From the NCBI RefSeq assembly GCF_900541605.1, contig NZ_UQKJ01000105.1, positions 1-6,850 on the forward strand: a stretch of DNA of 6,850 nt, in the 5' to 3' direction. The position numbers and the translations under genes were made by a program. Below, one piece after another: positions 1 to 6,094 of the stretch. Position 1 is the first letter of the stretch. Each line of letters opens with the position of its first letter. The notes beneath the pieces are model-generated. The model worked only from the letters and a program-made list of their open reading frames with translations. It made no database searches and had not been told where the DNA came from. Source of the stretch: an uncultured Dialister sp. GTDB taxonomy: Bacteria; Bacillota; Negativicutes; Veillonellales; Dialisteraceae.

Positions 1-68
1 ATTCGTGCCGTAGGCTGGCCATCTTTCCTGGAAGCCAGGAGCTAGCAGCTAGAAGCCCCCGCACGAAT
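1..68. repeat. 68-bp core element with short terminal inverted repeats and internal hairpins
   Basis: The core starts with ATTCGTGC (1-8) and ends with GCACGAAT (61-68), an exact 8-bp inverted repeat. Inside are a perfect 6-bp hairpin (TCCTGG 26-31, loop AAG, CCAGGA 35-40) and a palindromic CTAGC-A-GCTAG block (42-52). The same 68-bp core is present in inverted orientation at 6577-6726, where it is split by an insert. The size, palindromic ends and lack of an ORF fit a MITE- or REP-like non-autonomous element. No transposase is present in the window, so the class is inferred. Confidence 0.65.
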
Positions 69-118
69 GACTCTATCCGTAAGTATCGCCCTAACAGCTC
101 GATAAACTGAAATATTCC
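1..118. repeat. Left arm of a long inverted repeat (118 bp)
   Basis: The reverse complement of this stretch recurs at 6527-6726. When an 82-bp insert in the right arm is skipped, I count 110 identical bases of 118. The arm may continue to the left of the window. It ends 15 bases before the -10 element of the first gene. Bases 1-68 form a compact core bounded by an 8-bp inverted repeat, with hairpins inside. Bases 69-118 are a second, less structured part. It has no coding potential I would defend and looks like a dispersed intergenic repeat. Confidence 0.9.
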
Positions 119-129
119 ATCTTCCTTCA

Positions 130-138
130 TGGTACAAT
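130..138 (+). promoter_or_regulatory. Extended -10 promoter for the histidine phosphatase gene
   Basis: TG at 130-131, one base, then TACAAT at 133-138 gives a TGN-TACAAT extended -10. No convincing -35 is found 16-18 bases upstream, which extended -10 promoters tolerate. Transcription would begin near 144-146, giving a leader of only about a dozen bases that is nearly all ribosome site. The same TGG-hexamer arrangement occurs before the gene at 3899. Confidence 0.5.
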
Positions 139-156
139 AGAGAAAAGGAGGGCACT

Positions 157-807
157 ATGACTACAATCTATATGGTACGGCACGGAGAAACGGAGTGGAA
201 TGCAGCGCACCGCATGCAGGGATGGAGCGACATTCCTTTGAACGAGAAGGGACGGGAGCAGGCTTCCTTTGCGGCCCGGAAATTTGAATCCATACCGCTG
301 GACGCCATCTATACAAGCCCTTTGAAACGGGCGGCGGATACGGCAGAAATCATCAGGGGAGAAAGGGATATTCCCCTCATGGAAGAAAAGGGACTCATTG
401 AAATCAACCTGGGCCGCTGGGACGGCCACACGCCCGATGAAATGGATGCTCTCTATCCCGGGCAGTACGACCTGTGGAGAACGAAGCCGGGGGAAGTCCA
501 TATCGATGGGGGCGAGACGTTTGCGGATGTGCAGGAACGGGCCTTTGCCGCTTTCCGGCGGATTGCGGAGAAGGAAAGGGAAAAGACGGTGCTCCTCGTT
601 TCCCATATGGGCTGCCTCAGCACGATCCTCTTCAAAATCGCCGGATATCCATTGAACGATTTGTGGAAACACCCCATCGGCAACTGCGCTCTCTGTGAAG
701 TGGACGTAGATGAACAGGAAACCATGAAAATTGTAAAATGGGCAGAAGATGACTATATCCCGGAACGGTTGAAGATGAAAGTTCCCTTTGGGAGAGTGAA
801 AAAGTAA
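157..807 (+). CDS. Histidine phosphatase family protein (phosphoglycerate mutase-like)
   Basis: A 216-residue cytoplasmic protein of the histidine phosphatase superfamily (cofactor-dependent PGM-like branch, compare PhoE/CobC/GpmB types). The phosphate pocket is complete: R8-H9-G10 near the N-terminus with H9 as the phospho-accepting histidine, R58 in the SPLKRA segment, E82 as the likely proton donor in the IEINLGRWDG segment, GGET around 118-121, and H150 in SHMG. The length of about 200-220 residues is typical. Start choice: AAGGAGG at 145-151 sits 5 bases before ATG 157. It appears monocistronic, with its own extended -10 upstream and a hairpin plus T-run after the stop. Substrate cannot be read from sequence: alpha-ribazole phosphatase, a broad sugar-phosphate phosphatase or a mutase are all possible. 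No cobalamin genes are nearby to favour CobC. Confidence 0.9.
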   Translation: MTTIYMVRHGETEWNAAHRMQGWSDIPLNEKGREQASFAARKFESIPLDAIYTSPLKRAADTAEIIRGERDIPLMEEKGLIEINLGRWDGHTPDEMDALYPGQYDLWRTKPGEVHIDGGETFADVQERAFAAFRRIAEKEREKTVLLVSHMGCLSTILFKIAGYPLNDLWKHPIGNCALCEVDVDEQETMKIVKWAEDDYIPERLKMKVPFGRVKK

Positions 808-822
808 AAACTGATCAGGTCG

Positions 823-866
823 GGCACCGATTGAATCGAGTGGTGATTTAGCCGGTGCTTTTTTAT
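823..866 (+). terminator. Probable rho-independent terminator after the histidine phosphatase gene
   Basis: GCACCG at 824-829 pairs with CGGTGC at 853-858, with a possible G-T pair at 823/859, followed by a T-run (859-864). The loop of 23 bases is long. An alternative short pairing, CACC (825-828) with GGTG (841-844), would compete with it. The position 16 bases after the stop codon supports termination, but the stem is only moderate. Confidence 0.6.
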
Positions 867-924
867 TGGCTGGATTATTAGATATCTTATTAATACGGAT
901 ATTACTTTTTAATGACAGAGAAGG

Positions 925-938
925 CAGAAAATTTTCTG
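925..938. promoter_or_regulatory. 14-bp perfect palindrome upstream of the adhesin gene, candidate operator
   Basis: CAGAAAATTTTCTG is a perfect 14-bp palindrome centred about 87 bases before the adhesin start codon and about 40 bases upstream of the best -10 candidate (TATACT, 969-974). That spacing suits binding by a dimeric regulator. It does not match the Fur or Gram-positive LexA consensus as I know them. A chance AT-rich palindrome is possible. Confidence 0.3.
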
Positions 939-943
939 AAGGT

Positions 944-974
944 TTGCATGGCTTAGACAGTTGTTTTTTATACT
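944..974 (+). promoter_or_regulatory. Weak candidate promoter for the adhesin gene
   Basis: TATACT at 969-974 matches five of six -10 positions. The nearest -35-like hexamer is TTGCAT at 944-949 with a spacer of 19 bases, longer than ideal. Transcription from here would give a leader of roughly 38 bases before the ATG at 1019. The 211-bp gap between the genes has no better candidate that I can see, although it is AT-rich and contains a dyad (ATATC 882-886 / GATAT 898-902). Confidence 0.35.
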
Positions 975-1018
975 GAAAATGTATCTTATCCGTGGGTTTC
1001 AGCAAAGGAGAATCCAAA

Positions 1019-3754
1019 ATGCATATCAGTAAAAAAGCGGCCTGCGCCATGGCTGTGGCCGCACTCTGCACATTTTCCCTGTCCACGTCTGTCATGGCAG
1101 CAGATTCTGTTATCAATGCCAGTGAAGTTAATATTTCTGTAAAAGGCGGCAGCCGGGGCCTTGTGGGAGCCGGCATTACTCCGGGCAAGGTGTACAACAG
1201 TGCCAATGGCTGGAATGAAAAATCAGCTGCCGATACGAATTCGGTAGCCATCGGTGGTGGCCAGAATGGATCTATGAGTTCATCTGCTTCTGTCCGCGGC
1301 AAAAACAGTGTTGCCCTCGGTGCCGGTGCTGACGTAGATGTATCGAACAGCAACAGCGATTTTGAAAGTGCAAATGCAACGGCCCTCGGCGGCGGGGCCC
1401 AGGTTAAGGCAAAGCAGGGCACTGCCGTTGGCTATGGCAGTAAGGTGACAGGTGACCAGGGGACCGCTTTTGGCGAACAGAGCAGTGCTGAAGCTGCGGG
1501 TGCCGCTGCTTTCGGCGAAGGCAGCCATGCTAAAGCCACGAAGTCAACGGCCCTCGGCGTAGGTGCCGATGTAGAAACAGGAGCCGATGACTCCATTGCC
1601 CTTGGTGCCGGGAGCACGGTTTATAAATCGGATTTGAAATCAACCGATACGAACGGCGTCGTTTCCGTTGGGGCCGGCAGCAGTACCCGCCGCATCATCC
1701 ATGTGGCCGATGGTGCCACCGATACCGATGCCGCTACCGTGGGACAGATGAATACGGCTATCGCTACGGCTGCCAAAACTGCTACCCAGGATGTCGATGA
1801 CATCACTATGAAAACGACGGATGCCCTGGATCATTCCACAGAAACCCGCAGCTTTAAAAAAGCTGGACTTGTCCCGGGAAAATCGAATTCCAACTACAGT
1901 ACGGCCATCGGCAATACAGGCTTCGGCGATCCATCTGTCGGCACCAATTCCAGTATGAGCGTCAGCATCGGCGATGTTGCTGAAATTGGTGATAATGCTG
2001 AACGGTCAACAGCTATCGGCTACAACAGCAATATTGCTGAAGGAGCCCAACACGGTGTAGCTATTGGTGAAAGCAGCTCGGTCAGTAAAGAAGATAGCGT
2101 AGCTGTCGGCAAGAGTGCCAGTGTAGAAACAAAGAATGCTATTGCCATCGGTACAGAGGCTAAGATTTCTTCAGGCTCCGTTAACAGCATCGCTATTGGC
2201 GGTCTCTATGAATACGACAGTGAAGACGGCCTTGGCGGCGGCGGAGAATATCTTGTCGGAGAAAATGCCAAGAACAGTACAGTAGTCGGTACGGCAGGTC
2301 TCAGCCAGTCTGAAGGTGGTACGGCTATTGGTGAAGGGGCCCGAGTCACCGAGGATGCTGTGGATTCCGTCGCTCTTGGTCATGGCAGTGAAGTCAATGC
2401 TTCTGACATCAAGGCGAGCGACAAGAACGGCGTTGTCTCCTTTGGCTCCACTTCTGGCGATAACGGTCAGGTTACAAGACGGCTGATCAATGTCGCTGAC
2501 GGTATTAATGATACCGATGGAGCTACAGTGGGTCAGGTGAAAAATTATATTCATAACATCAATGGCCGCAGTGCTGTAGATGCTGATGATCCGACAACGG
2601 CGGTGGGGGAAAACTCTACCGTAGCCGGTGGTACCGAAAACAGAGCTTCCGGTGATTACTCTACTATCGGCGGTGGCAACAGTAACGAGGCTTCGGGATA
2701 TCTTTCCACGGTTTCCGGTGGTTTCGTCAATAAGGCATCCAATGACTATGCAGCCGTAGGCGGTGGCCAGTCCAATACAGCTTCCGGTCAGAATTCTACT
2801 ATTGGCGGTGGCTTTCAGAATACAGCGTATGGCAATGGTTCTACCGTAGCTGGTGGCAATACCAATACAGCCGGCGGACTGAATTCTGCCGTTCTTGGCG
2901 GCTTCAATAACGCTTCTATCGGAGAAAGCTCCTTTACTGCCGGCAGCGGCAACGTGGCCACAGGGGAGAATTCCGGTGCCCTTGGCAGAAACAGTTATGC
3001 AGCCAGTAAAAATTCCCTGGCTTTGGGGAATGAAGCCTATGCCGGCGAAGATAATACAATTTCCTTTGGCCATAAAAAAGGAGATTTGGATCCTTCGTCC
3101 CTGGTTATCTCCCAGGTTACAGATGAAAATGGGAATCCCGTACTCGATGAAAACGGTGATCCTAAGACACAGATCGAATCCGGTGAGACCTATCAGAGTG
3201 ATTCTTTCAACCGCCTGGTCAATGTGGCAGATGGTAAAGATAGTCATGATGCCGCAACCGTTGGGCAGGTGACAGCAGCAGCCCAGACCAATGCGGCGGC
3301 TATCAGTCAGAACAGTTCCGCCATCGAGCAGAATAGTGCAGCCATTCGTCAGAATGCGGATTCCATCGAACACCTGAACAGCAGCGTCCACAGCCTGAAC
3401 CGGGAAGTGGACAGCGTGGGAGCCCTTTCTTCTGCGCTGGCAGGGCTGCATCCTCTTGACTATGATGGCAGCGGTTCCCGTTTCCAGCTGAGTGCTGCGG
3501 CAGGAACCTATGATGGTAAGCAGGCTATGGCCCTTGGCGCCTTCTATCATCCGAACAGGAATGTCATGGTTTCCCTGGGCGCATCAAGCACATTTGGCGG
3601 TGATCGTAAATCAGCCGGTAATGTGGGCGTCACCTTCCGCGTAGGACCAGGCAGTGATGGCGCCGTTTCTGCAGGAAGCAGTGAAGAAGTGGAAGAACTG
3701 AAGGCGGAAGTGGAAGAATTGAAGAAAGAAGTCAGGGCACTGAAGGCGAAATAA
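1019..3754 (+). CDS. Trimeric autotransporter adhesin (YadA/Hia-like) with post-barrel coiled coil
   Basis: A 911-residue surface protein of the type Vc secretion family; three chains form one fibre anchored in the outer membrane. Start: ATG 1019 with AAAGGAG at 1004-1010, 8 bases away; an in-frame GTG at 992 lies upstream of that site and is rejected. Residues 1-27 are a signal peptide (KK, hydrophobic core, cut after VMA), without the extended ESPR form. Head 1 covers about 70-200 (repeats such as SVAIG, SVALG, TAVG), neck 1 about 212-245 (HVADG...DAATVGQ). Head 2 is about 293-460, neck 2 about 470-508. Head 3 is about 526-685 and includes seven 15-residue repeats at 533-637. A DENGNP/DENGDP insert lies near 702-715 and neck 3 at 729-751. 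The stalk coiled coil is 753-800, followed by a four-strand YadA-type anchor about 820-876. Unlike typical members, 35 residues follow the last strand. Binding partner is unknown. Single-gene unit. Confidence 0.93.
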   Translation: MHISKKAACAMAVAALCTFSLSTSVMAADSVINASEVNISVKGGSRGLVGAGITPGKVYNSANGWNEKSAADTNSVAIGGGQNGSMSSSASVRGKNSVALGAGADVDVSNSNSDFESANATALGGGAQVKAKQGTAVGYGSKVTGDQGTAFGEQSSAEAAGAAAFGEGSHAKATKSTALGVGADVETGADDSIALGAGSTVYKSDLKSTDTNGVVSVGAGSSTRRIIHVADGATDTDAATVGQMNTAIATAAKTATQDVDDITMKTTDALDHSTETRSFKKAGLVPGKSNSNYSTAIGNTGFGDPSVGTNSSMSVSIGDVAEIGDNAERSTAIGYNSNIAEGAQHGVAIGESSSVSKEDSVAVGKSASVETKNAIAIGTEAKISSGSVNSIAIGGLYEYDSEDGLGGGGEYLVGENAKNSTVVGTAGLSQSEGGTAIGEGARVTEDAVDSVALGHGSEVNASDIKASDKNGVVSFGSTSGDNGQVTRRLINVADGINDTDGATVGQVKNYIHNINGRSAVDADDPTTAVGENSTVAGGTENRASGDYSTIGGGNSNEASGYLSTVSGGFVNKASNDYAAVGGGQSNTASGQNSTIGGGFQNTAYGNGSTVAGGNTNTAGGLNSAVLGGFNNASIGESSFTAGSGNVATGENSGALGRNSYAASKNSLALGNEAYAGEDNTISFGHKKGDLDPSSLVISQVTDENGNPVLDENGDPKTQIESGETYQSDSFNRLVNVADGKDSHDAATVGQVTAAAQTNAAAISQNSSAIEQNSAAIRQNADSIEHLNSSVHSLNREVDSVGALSSALAGLHPLDYDGSGSRFQLSAAAGTYDGKQAMALGAFYHPNRNVMVSLGASSTFGGDRKSAGNVGVTFRVGPGSDGAVSAGSSEEVEELKAEVEELKKEVRALKAK
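2615..2929 (+). repeat. Seven tandem 15-residue head repeats inside the adhesin
   Basis: Adhesin residues 533-637 are seven consecutive units of exactly 15 residues following roughly S-T-[IV]-x-G-G-x-x-N-x-A-S-G-x-x. Canonical YadA head repeats are about 14 residues. The repeat is clear in protein but diverged in DNA, so it is an old duplication array and not a recent slippage tract. It forms most of the third head. Confidence 0.85.
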
Positions 3755-3770
3755 CCGGTGCTCTTTCCTG

Positions 3771-3810
3771 AAAAGTGCAGCCCACGGCAGAAGGCTGCAC
3801 TTTTTGTTTT
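3771..3810 (+). terminator. Strong rho-independent terminator after the adhesin gene
   Basis: AAAAGTGCAGCC (3771-3782) pairs perfectly over 12 bp with GGCTGCACTTTT (3793-3804). The loop is 10 bases and the T-rich tail runs to 3810. It begins 16 bases after the adhesin stop codon. The A-tract on the 5' side means it may also work in the reverse direction, but no minus-strand gene is present to need it. Confidence 0.92.
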
Positions 3811-3837
3811 GCTCCTTTTATGGATGTGGGGATTTTC

Positions 3838-3866
3838 TTGCTCCCCCTCCCTATCCGTGGTATAGT
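3838..3866 (+). promoter_or_regulatory. Promoter of the YbaK-like/aminotransferase operon
   Basis: TGG-TATAGT (TG at 3858-3859, hexamer 3861-3866) is an extended -10. TTGCTC at 3838-3843 lies exactly 17 bases upstream and matches the first three bases of the -35 consensus. The predicted start of transcription near 3873 makes an ATG at 3875 almost leaderless and supports the downstream TTG start at 3899. It sits just after the adhesin terminator, so the operon is independently transcribed. Confidence 0.65.
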
Positions 3867-3898
3867 AAATTATTATGACGGAAAAGGAGGGGATTCTT

Positions 3899-4384
3899 TT
3901 GTCCTTCGAAAAAGTAAAAGCCTATTTTGATTCCTTCGGTCTTGGTGACCGGTGTATCGATCTCAAAGAGTCCAGTGCCACCGTGGCCCTGGCGGCGCAG
4001 GCTCTGGGAACGGAAGAGGCCCGGATTGCGAAAACCATGTCCTTTCTTCTGGAGGACAAGCCTCTCATTGTGGTAGTGGCCGGAGATGCCCGTATCGATA
4101 ACCACAAGTTTAAAGAGACCTTCCACAAGAAGGCGAAGATGATCCCCGGCGCGGAATGCGAGCGGTATATCGGCCACCGTCCCGGCGGGGTCTGTCCGTT
4201 CTGCCTGCCGGAGGGAGTGCCGGTATACCTGGATGTGTCGCTGAAGCGGTTTGATATCGTCTATCCCGCAGCAGGTACAGACCACAGTGCGGTGAAACTC
4301 CACGTGGAGGAACTGGAAAAGTATGCAAAATCCCAGGGCTGGGTGGATGTATGCAAGAACTGGCAGGATGAAGAGAAGCAGTGA
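3899..4384 (+). CDS. YbaK/EbsC (Cys-tRNA(Pro)/aminoacyl-tRNA deacylase-like) protein
   Basis: A 161-residue cytoplasmic protein of the YbaK/EbsC family, related to the editing domain of prolyl-tRNA synthetase. Characterised members hydrolyse mischarged tRNAs such as Cys-tRNA(Pro). Visible family features: an N-terminus reading SFEKVKAYFDSFG, the SSATVALAAQALG segment, K45 in ARIAKT (position of the conserved catalytic lysine), GGVCPF at 96-101 and GTDHSAVKL near 126-134. Start choice: AAGGAGG (3884-3890) lies 8 bases before TTG 3899, and the protein then starts at the usual family position. The in-frame ATG at 3875 lies upstream of that ribosome site. The length matches the family. It is first in a unit with an aminotransferase 21 bases downstream. 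Exact tRNA or amino-acid specificity cannot be read. Confidence 0.88.
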   Translation: MSFEKVKAYFDSFGLGDRCIDLKESSATVALAAQALGTEEARIAKTMSFLLEDKPLIVVVAGDARIDNHKFKETFHKKAKMIPGAECERYIGHRPGGVCPFCLPEGVPVYLDVSLKRFDIVYPAAGTDHSAVKLHVEELEKYAKSQGWVDVCKNWQDEEKQ

Positions 4385-4405
4385 TTGATCATAGGGGAGT
4401 GTGCA

Positions 4406-5560
4406 ATGATTGTTGAACAGTTTGGTGTTGAAGACTGGATGGACCGGTATGAGGAAGGAGCCCGGTATAATATTACCGATACCTGCGCAAAGCCGCTGAC
4501 TCTGGATGAGCTTTTTACCATGACCGGAGAAGACCGGAATGCATTTATGGAGCGCTTTTTCCAAAGGGAGCAGACCTATGGTCCCATCTGGGGGAGTCCG
4601 GCGCTGAAGGAGAAAATCGCTTCCCTCTATGACCATATAGGACCTGGAGAAATTCTTACGGAACATGGAGCCACCGGCGGAAACCAGCATATCTTCTTTT
4701 CCCTGATCCGCCCCGGAGACCGGGTCATTGCGTTTACTCCAAGCTACCAGCAGTTCTATTCAGCGCCCCGTTCTTTAGGAGCCCAGGTGACGGTGCTTCA
4801 TCTGCGCAAAGAAAATGGTTACCTGCCGGATCTGGATGCGCTGCGGAAAGCGGCATCCCGGGGCGTGCGCATGATCTGCCTCAATAACCCCAATAATCCT
4901 ACGGGCTCTCTCATTCCAAAGGAAATGATGGAGGAAATCGTGGAGATCGCCCGCAAGGCGGGGGCCTATCTTTTCTGCGATGAAGTCTATGCCGGCGTAT
5001 CCCAGGAGGATGGGGACGAATGCCCGTCGGTGGCGGACCTTTACGAAAAGGGAATCGCCACCGGTTCCATGTCCAAGGCCTTTTCCCTGGCGGGGCTCCG
5101 CCTTGGATGGCTGGCCACCAGGGACCGGGAAGCCCTGGCCCAGTTCCGGCGGGTCCGGGACTATGACCTTGTGAGCTGCAGCCTTTTCGATGAGGCCGTA
5201 GCGGCGCTGGCTCTTTCTTATAAGGATAAGATTCTGGACCGGAACAGGCAGATTGTGCGCCATAATCTTCCTATCCTGGAAAAATGGGTGGGGGAAGAAG
5301 AAGCGGTGTCTTTCGTGAAGCCGAAGGCAGGCACCATGGCCCTGGTGTATTACGATGCGGATATTTCTTCGAGACTGTTCTGCCATCGCATGTACTATGA
5401 AACCGGCGCTTTCAATGTGCCCGGGGATTGTTTCGATGAGCCCCATTCCTTCCGGGTAGGCTATGCCCATGATCCGGACCTGCTGGAGGAAGGGCTTTCC
5501 CATGTCAGCGAATTTTTGCGGATCCTTGAAAAAGAAGGACTCCGCCGTCTTCATCAATAA
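4406..5560 (+). CDS. PLP-dependent aminotransferase, class I/II (fold type I)
   Basis: A 384-residue cytoplasmic pyridoxal-phosphate enzyme. The set of fold-type I residues is complete: the phosphate-binding turn GATGGNQ at 88-94, Y114 stacking on the cofactor ring, N164 in NNPNNPTG, D192 and Y195 in CDEVY, K224 in SMSKAF as the Schiff-base lysine, R232 in LRLGW, and R350 in SFRVGY as the probable substrate-carboxylate arginine. Start: ATG 4406 with GGGGAG at 4394-4399, 6 bases away; a TTG at 4385 touching the previous stop lacks a ribosome site. It is co-transcribed with the YbaK-like gene. The N-terminus (EDWMDRYEEGARYN...LTLDEL) is somewhat like capreomycidine synthase-type aminotransferases, but no such pathway is visible. 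Substrate unknown; aspartate, aromatic or other amino acids are possible. Confidence 0.9.
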   Translation: MIVEQFGVEDWMDRYEEGARYNITDTCAKPLTLDELFTMTGEDRNAFMERFFQREQTYGPIWGSPALKEKIASLYDHIGPGEILTEHGATGGNQHIFFSLIRPGDRVIAFTPSYQQFYSAPRSLGAQVTVLHLRKENGYLPDLDALRKAASRGVRMICLNNPNNPTGSLIPKEMMEEIVEIARKAGAYLFCDEVYAGVSQEDGDECPSVADLYEKGIATGSMSKAFSLAGLRLGWLATRDREALAQFRRVRDYDLVSCSLFDEAVAALALSYKDKILDRNRQIVRHNLPILEKWVGEEEAVSFVKPKAGTMALVYYDADISSRLFCHRMYYETGAFNVPGDCFDEPHSFRVGYAHDPDLLEEGLSHVSEFLRILEKEGLRRLHQ

Positions 5561-5564
5561 AAAT

Positions 5565-5586
5565 TTCCTGCCCGTAAAGGCAGGGA
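5565..5586 (+). promoter_or_regulatory. Short hairpin directly after the aminotransferase stop codon
   Basis: Eight base pairs (5565-5572 with 5579-5586, one G-T) enclose the loop CGTAAA. The tail (TTGTTTC) has few Ts, so it is at best a weak terminator. Its 3' arm GGCAG (5579-5583) could instead pair with CTGCC (5614-5618), which lies in the apical part of the next hairpin. The two structures can therefore be mutually exclusive. Confidence 0.5.
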
Positions 5587-5597
5587 TTGTTTCATCA

Positions 5598-5643
5598 GGT
5601 ATTTCTTCTATTGCTGCCGGTAATGGAGGGAATACCTTTTTTT
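5598..5643 (+). terminator. Long terminator hairpin abutting the ribosome site of the transporter pair
   Basis: Bases 5598-5614 pair continuously with 5620-5636 (17 pairs, four of them G-T) around the five-base loop TGCCG, followed at once by seven Ts (5637-5643). This is a textbook intrinsic terminator shape. The ribosome site of the next gene (GGGAGG, 5647-5652) starts 3 bases later. It either ends the upstream operon or acts as an attenuator for the two transporter genes, since almost no room is left for a promoter after it. Confidence 0.8.
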
Positions 5644-5656
5644 ACAGGGAGGTCCT

Positions 5657-6091
5657 ATGAAAGAACTGTTTGCCCTCTGGTGGCCCGTATTCCTTGTAGT
5701 GGGAGCAGACGTGATATACCAGATCTGCGCCAGGACTTTGTCGTCCCATAAAAGCCCTCTGGCAGCCCTGGGAACCACGTACCTGGTGAGTGCTTCCCTC
5801 TGCGCAGTCCTTTTTGAGGCCCTTGTGCCGGAGGGGCATATCCTTACTGAAATCCTTTCTGCCCATCCGGCGGCCTTCCTCGTGGGGATTTCCATTACGG
5901 GCCTTGAAGTGGGGACGATTTACATGTACCGCAAAGGCTGGGCCATGAATATAGGATTTATCGTGTATACGGCCCTCACTGTGGCAGCGCTCCTCCTGGC
6001 AGGCTGTTTCTTCTACGGGGAATCCCTTTCGGCTCTCCAGTTCCTGGGCCTTATTCTTGCCAGCTGCGGCATGTTCTGTATCGTGAGGTGA
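5657..6091 (+). CDS. Single-domain EamA/DMT-family transporter subunit A (5 TM)
   Basis: A 144-residue integral membrane protein of the drug/metabolite transporter superfamily. Five hydrophobic segments are visible: about 9-25, 34-56, 71-91, 99-120 and 126-143. The C-terminal part YGESLSALQFLGLILASCG matches the usual end of an EamA domain (GE-L-x3-Q-x2-G). Full EamA transporters have ten segments, so this is a half-size form, compare the five-segment BAT family (TCDB 2.A.7.2). Start: GGGAGG at 5647-5652, 4 bases before ATG. Lys/Arg count is 5 on the side of loops 1, 3 and the C-terminus (R26, K32, R92, K93, R144) against 1 on the other, predicting N-terminus out. It is paired with a paralogue 3 bases downstream. 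The substrate is unknown. Confidence 0.85.
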   Translation: MKELFALWWPVFLVVGADVIYQICARTLSSHKSPLAALGTTYLVSASLCAVLFEALVPEGHILTEILSAHPAAFLVGISITGLEVGTIYMYRKGWAMNIGFIVYTALTVAALLLAGCFFYGESLSALQFLGLILASCGMFCIVR

Positions 6092-6094
6092 ACC

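Noticed and set aside
866..894. Alternative promoter (TTGGCT with ATTAAT/TATTAA) after the first terminator
   Set aside because: The -10 match is poor and the -35 overlaps the end of the terminator T-run region. It is no better than chance in AT-rich DNA.
127..1422. 431-residue open frame on the minus strand
   Set aside because: It runs antisense through the well-supported phosphatase gene, its terminator, the intergenic region and the start of the adhesin. Its translation has no recognisable domain, and no ribosome site supports its start.
2171..3550. 459-residue open frame on the minus strand
   Set aside because: It is antisense to the repetitive adhesin. Its apparent periodicity simply mirrors the head repeats, and the adhesin frame has clear domains.
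5561..5656. Guanidine (ykkC or mini-ykkC) riboswitch before small DMT transporters
   Set aside because: Two hairpins before a small transporter suggested it, but their loops (CGTAAA and TGCCG) lack the ACGR motifs of mini-ykkC, and I see no ykkC core.
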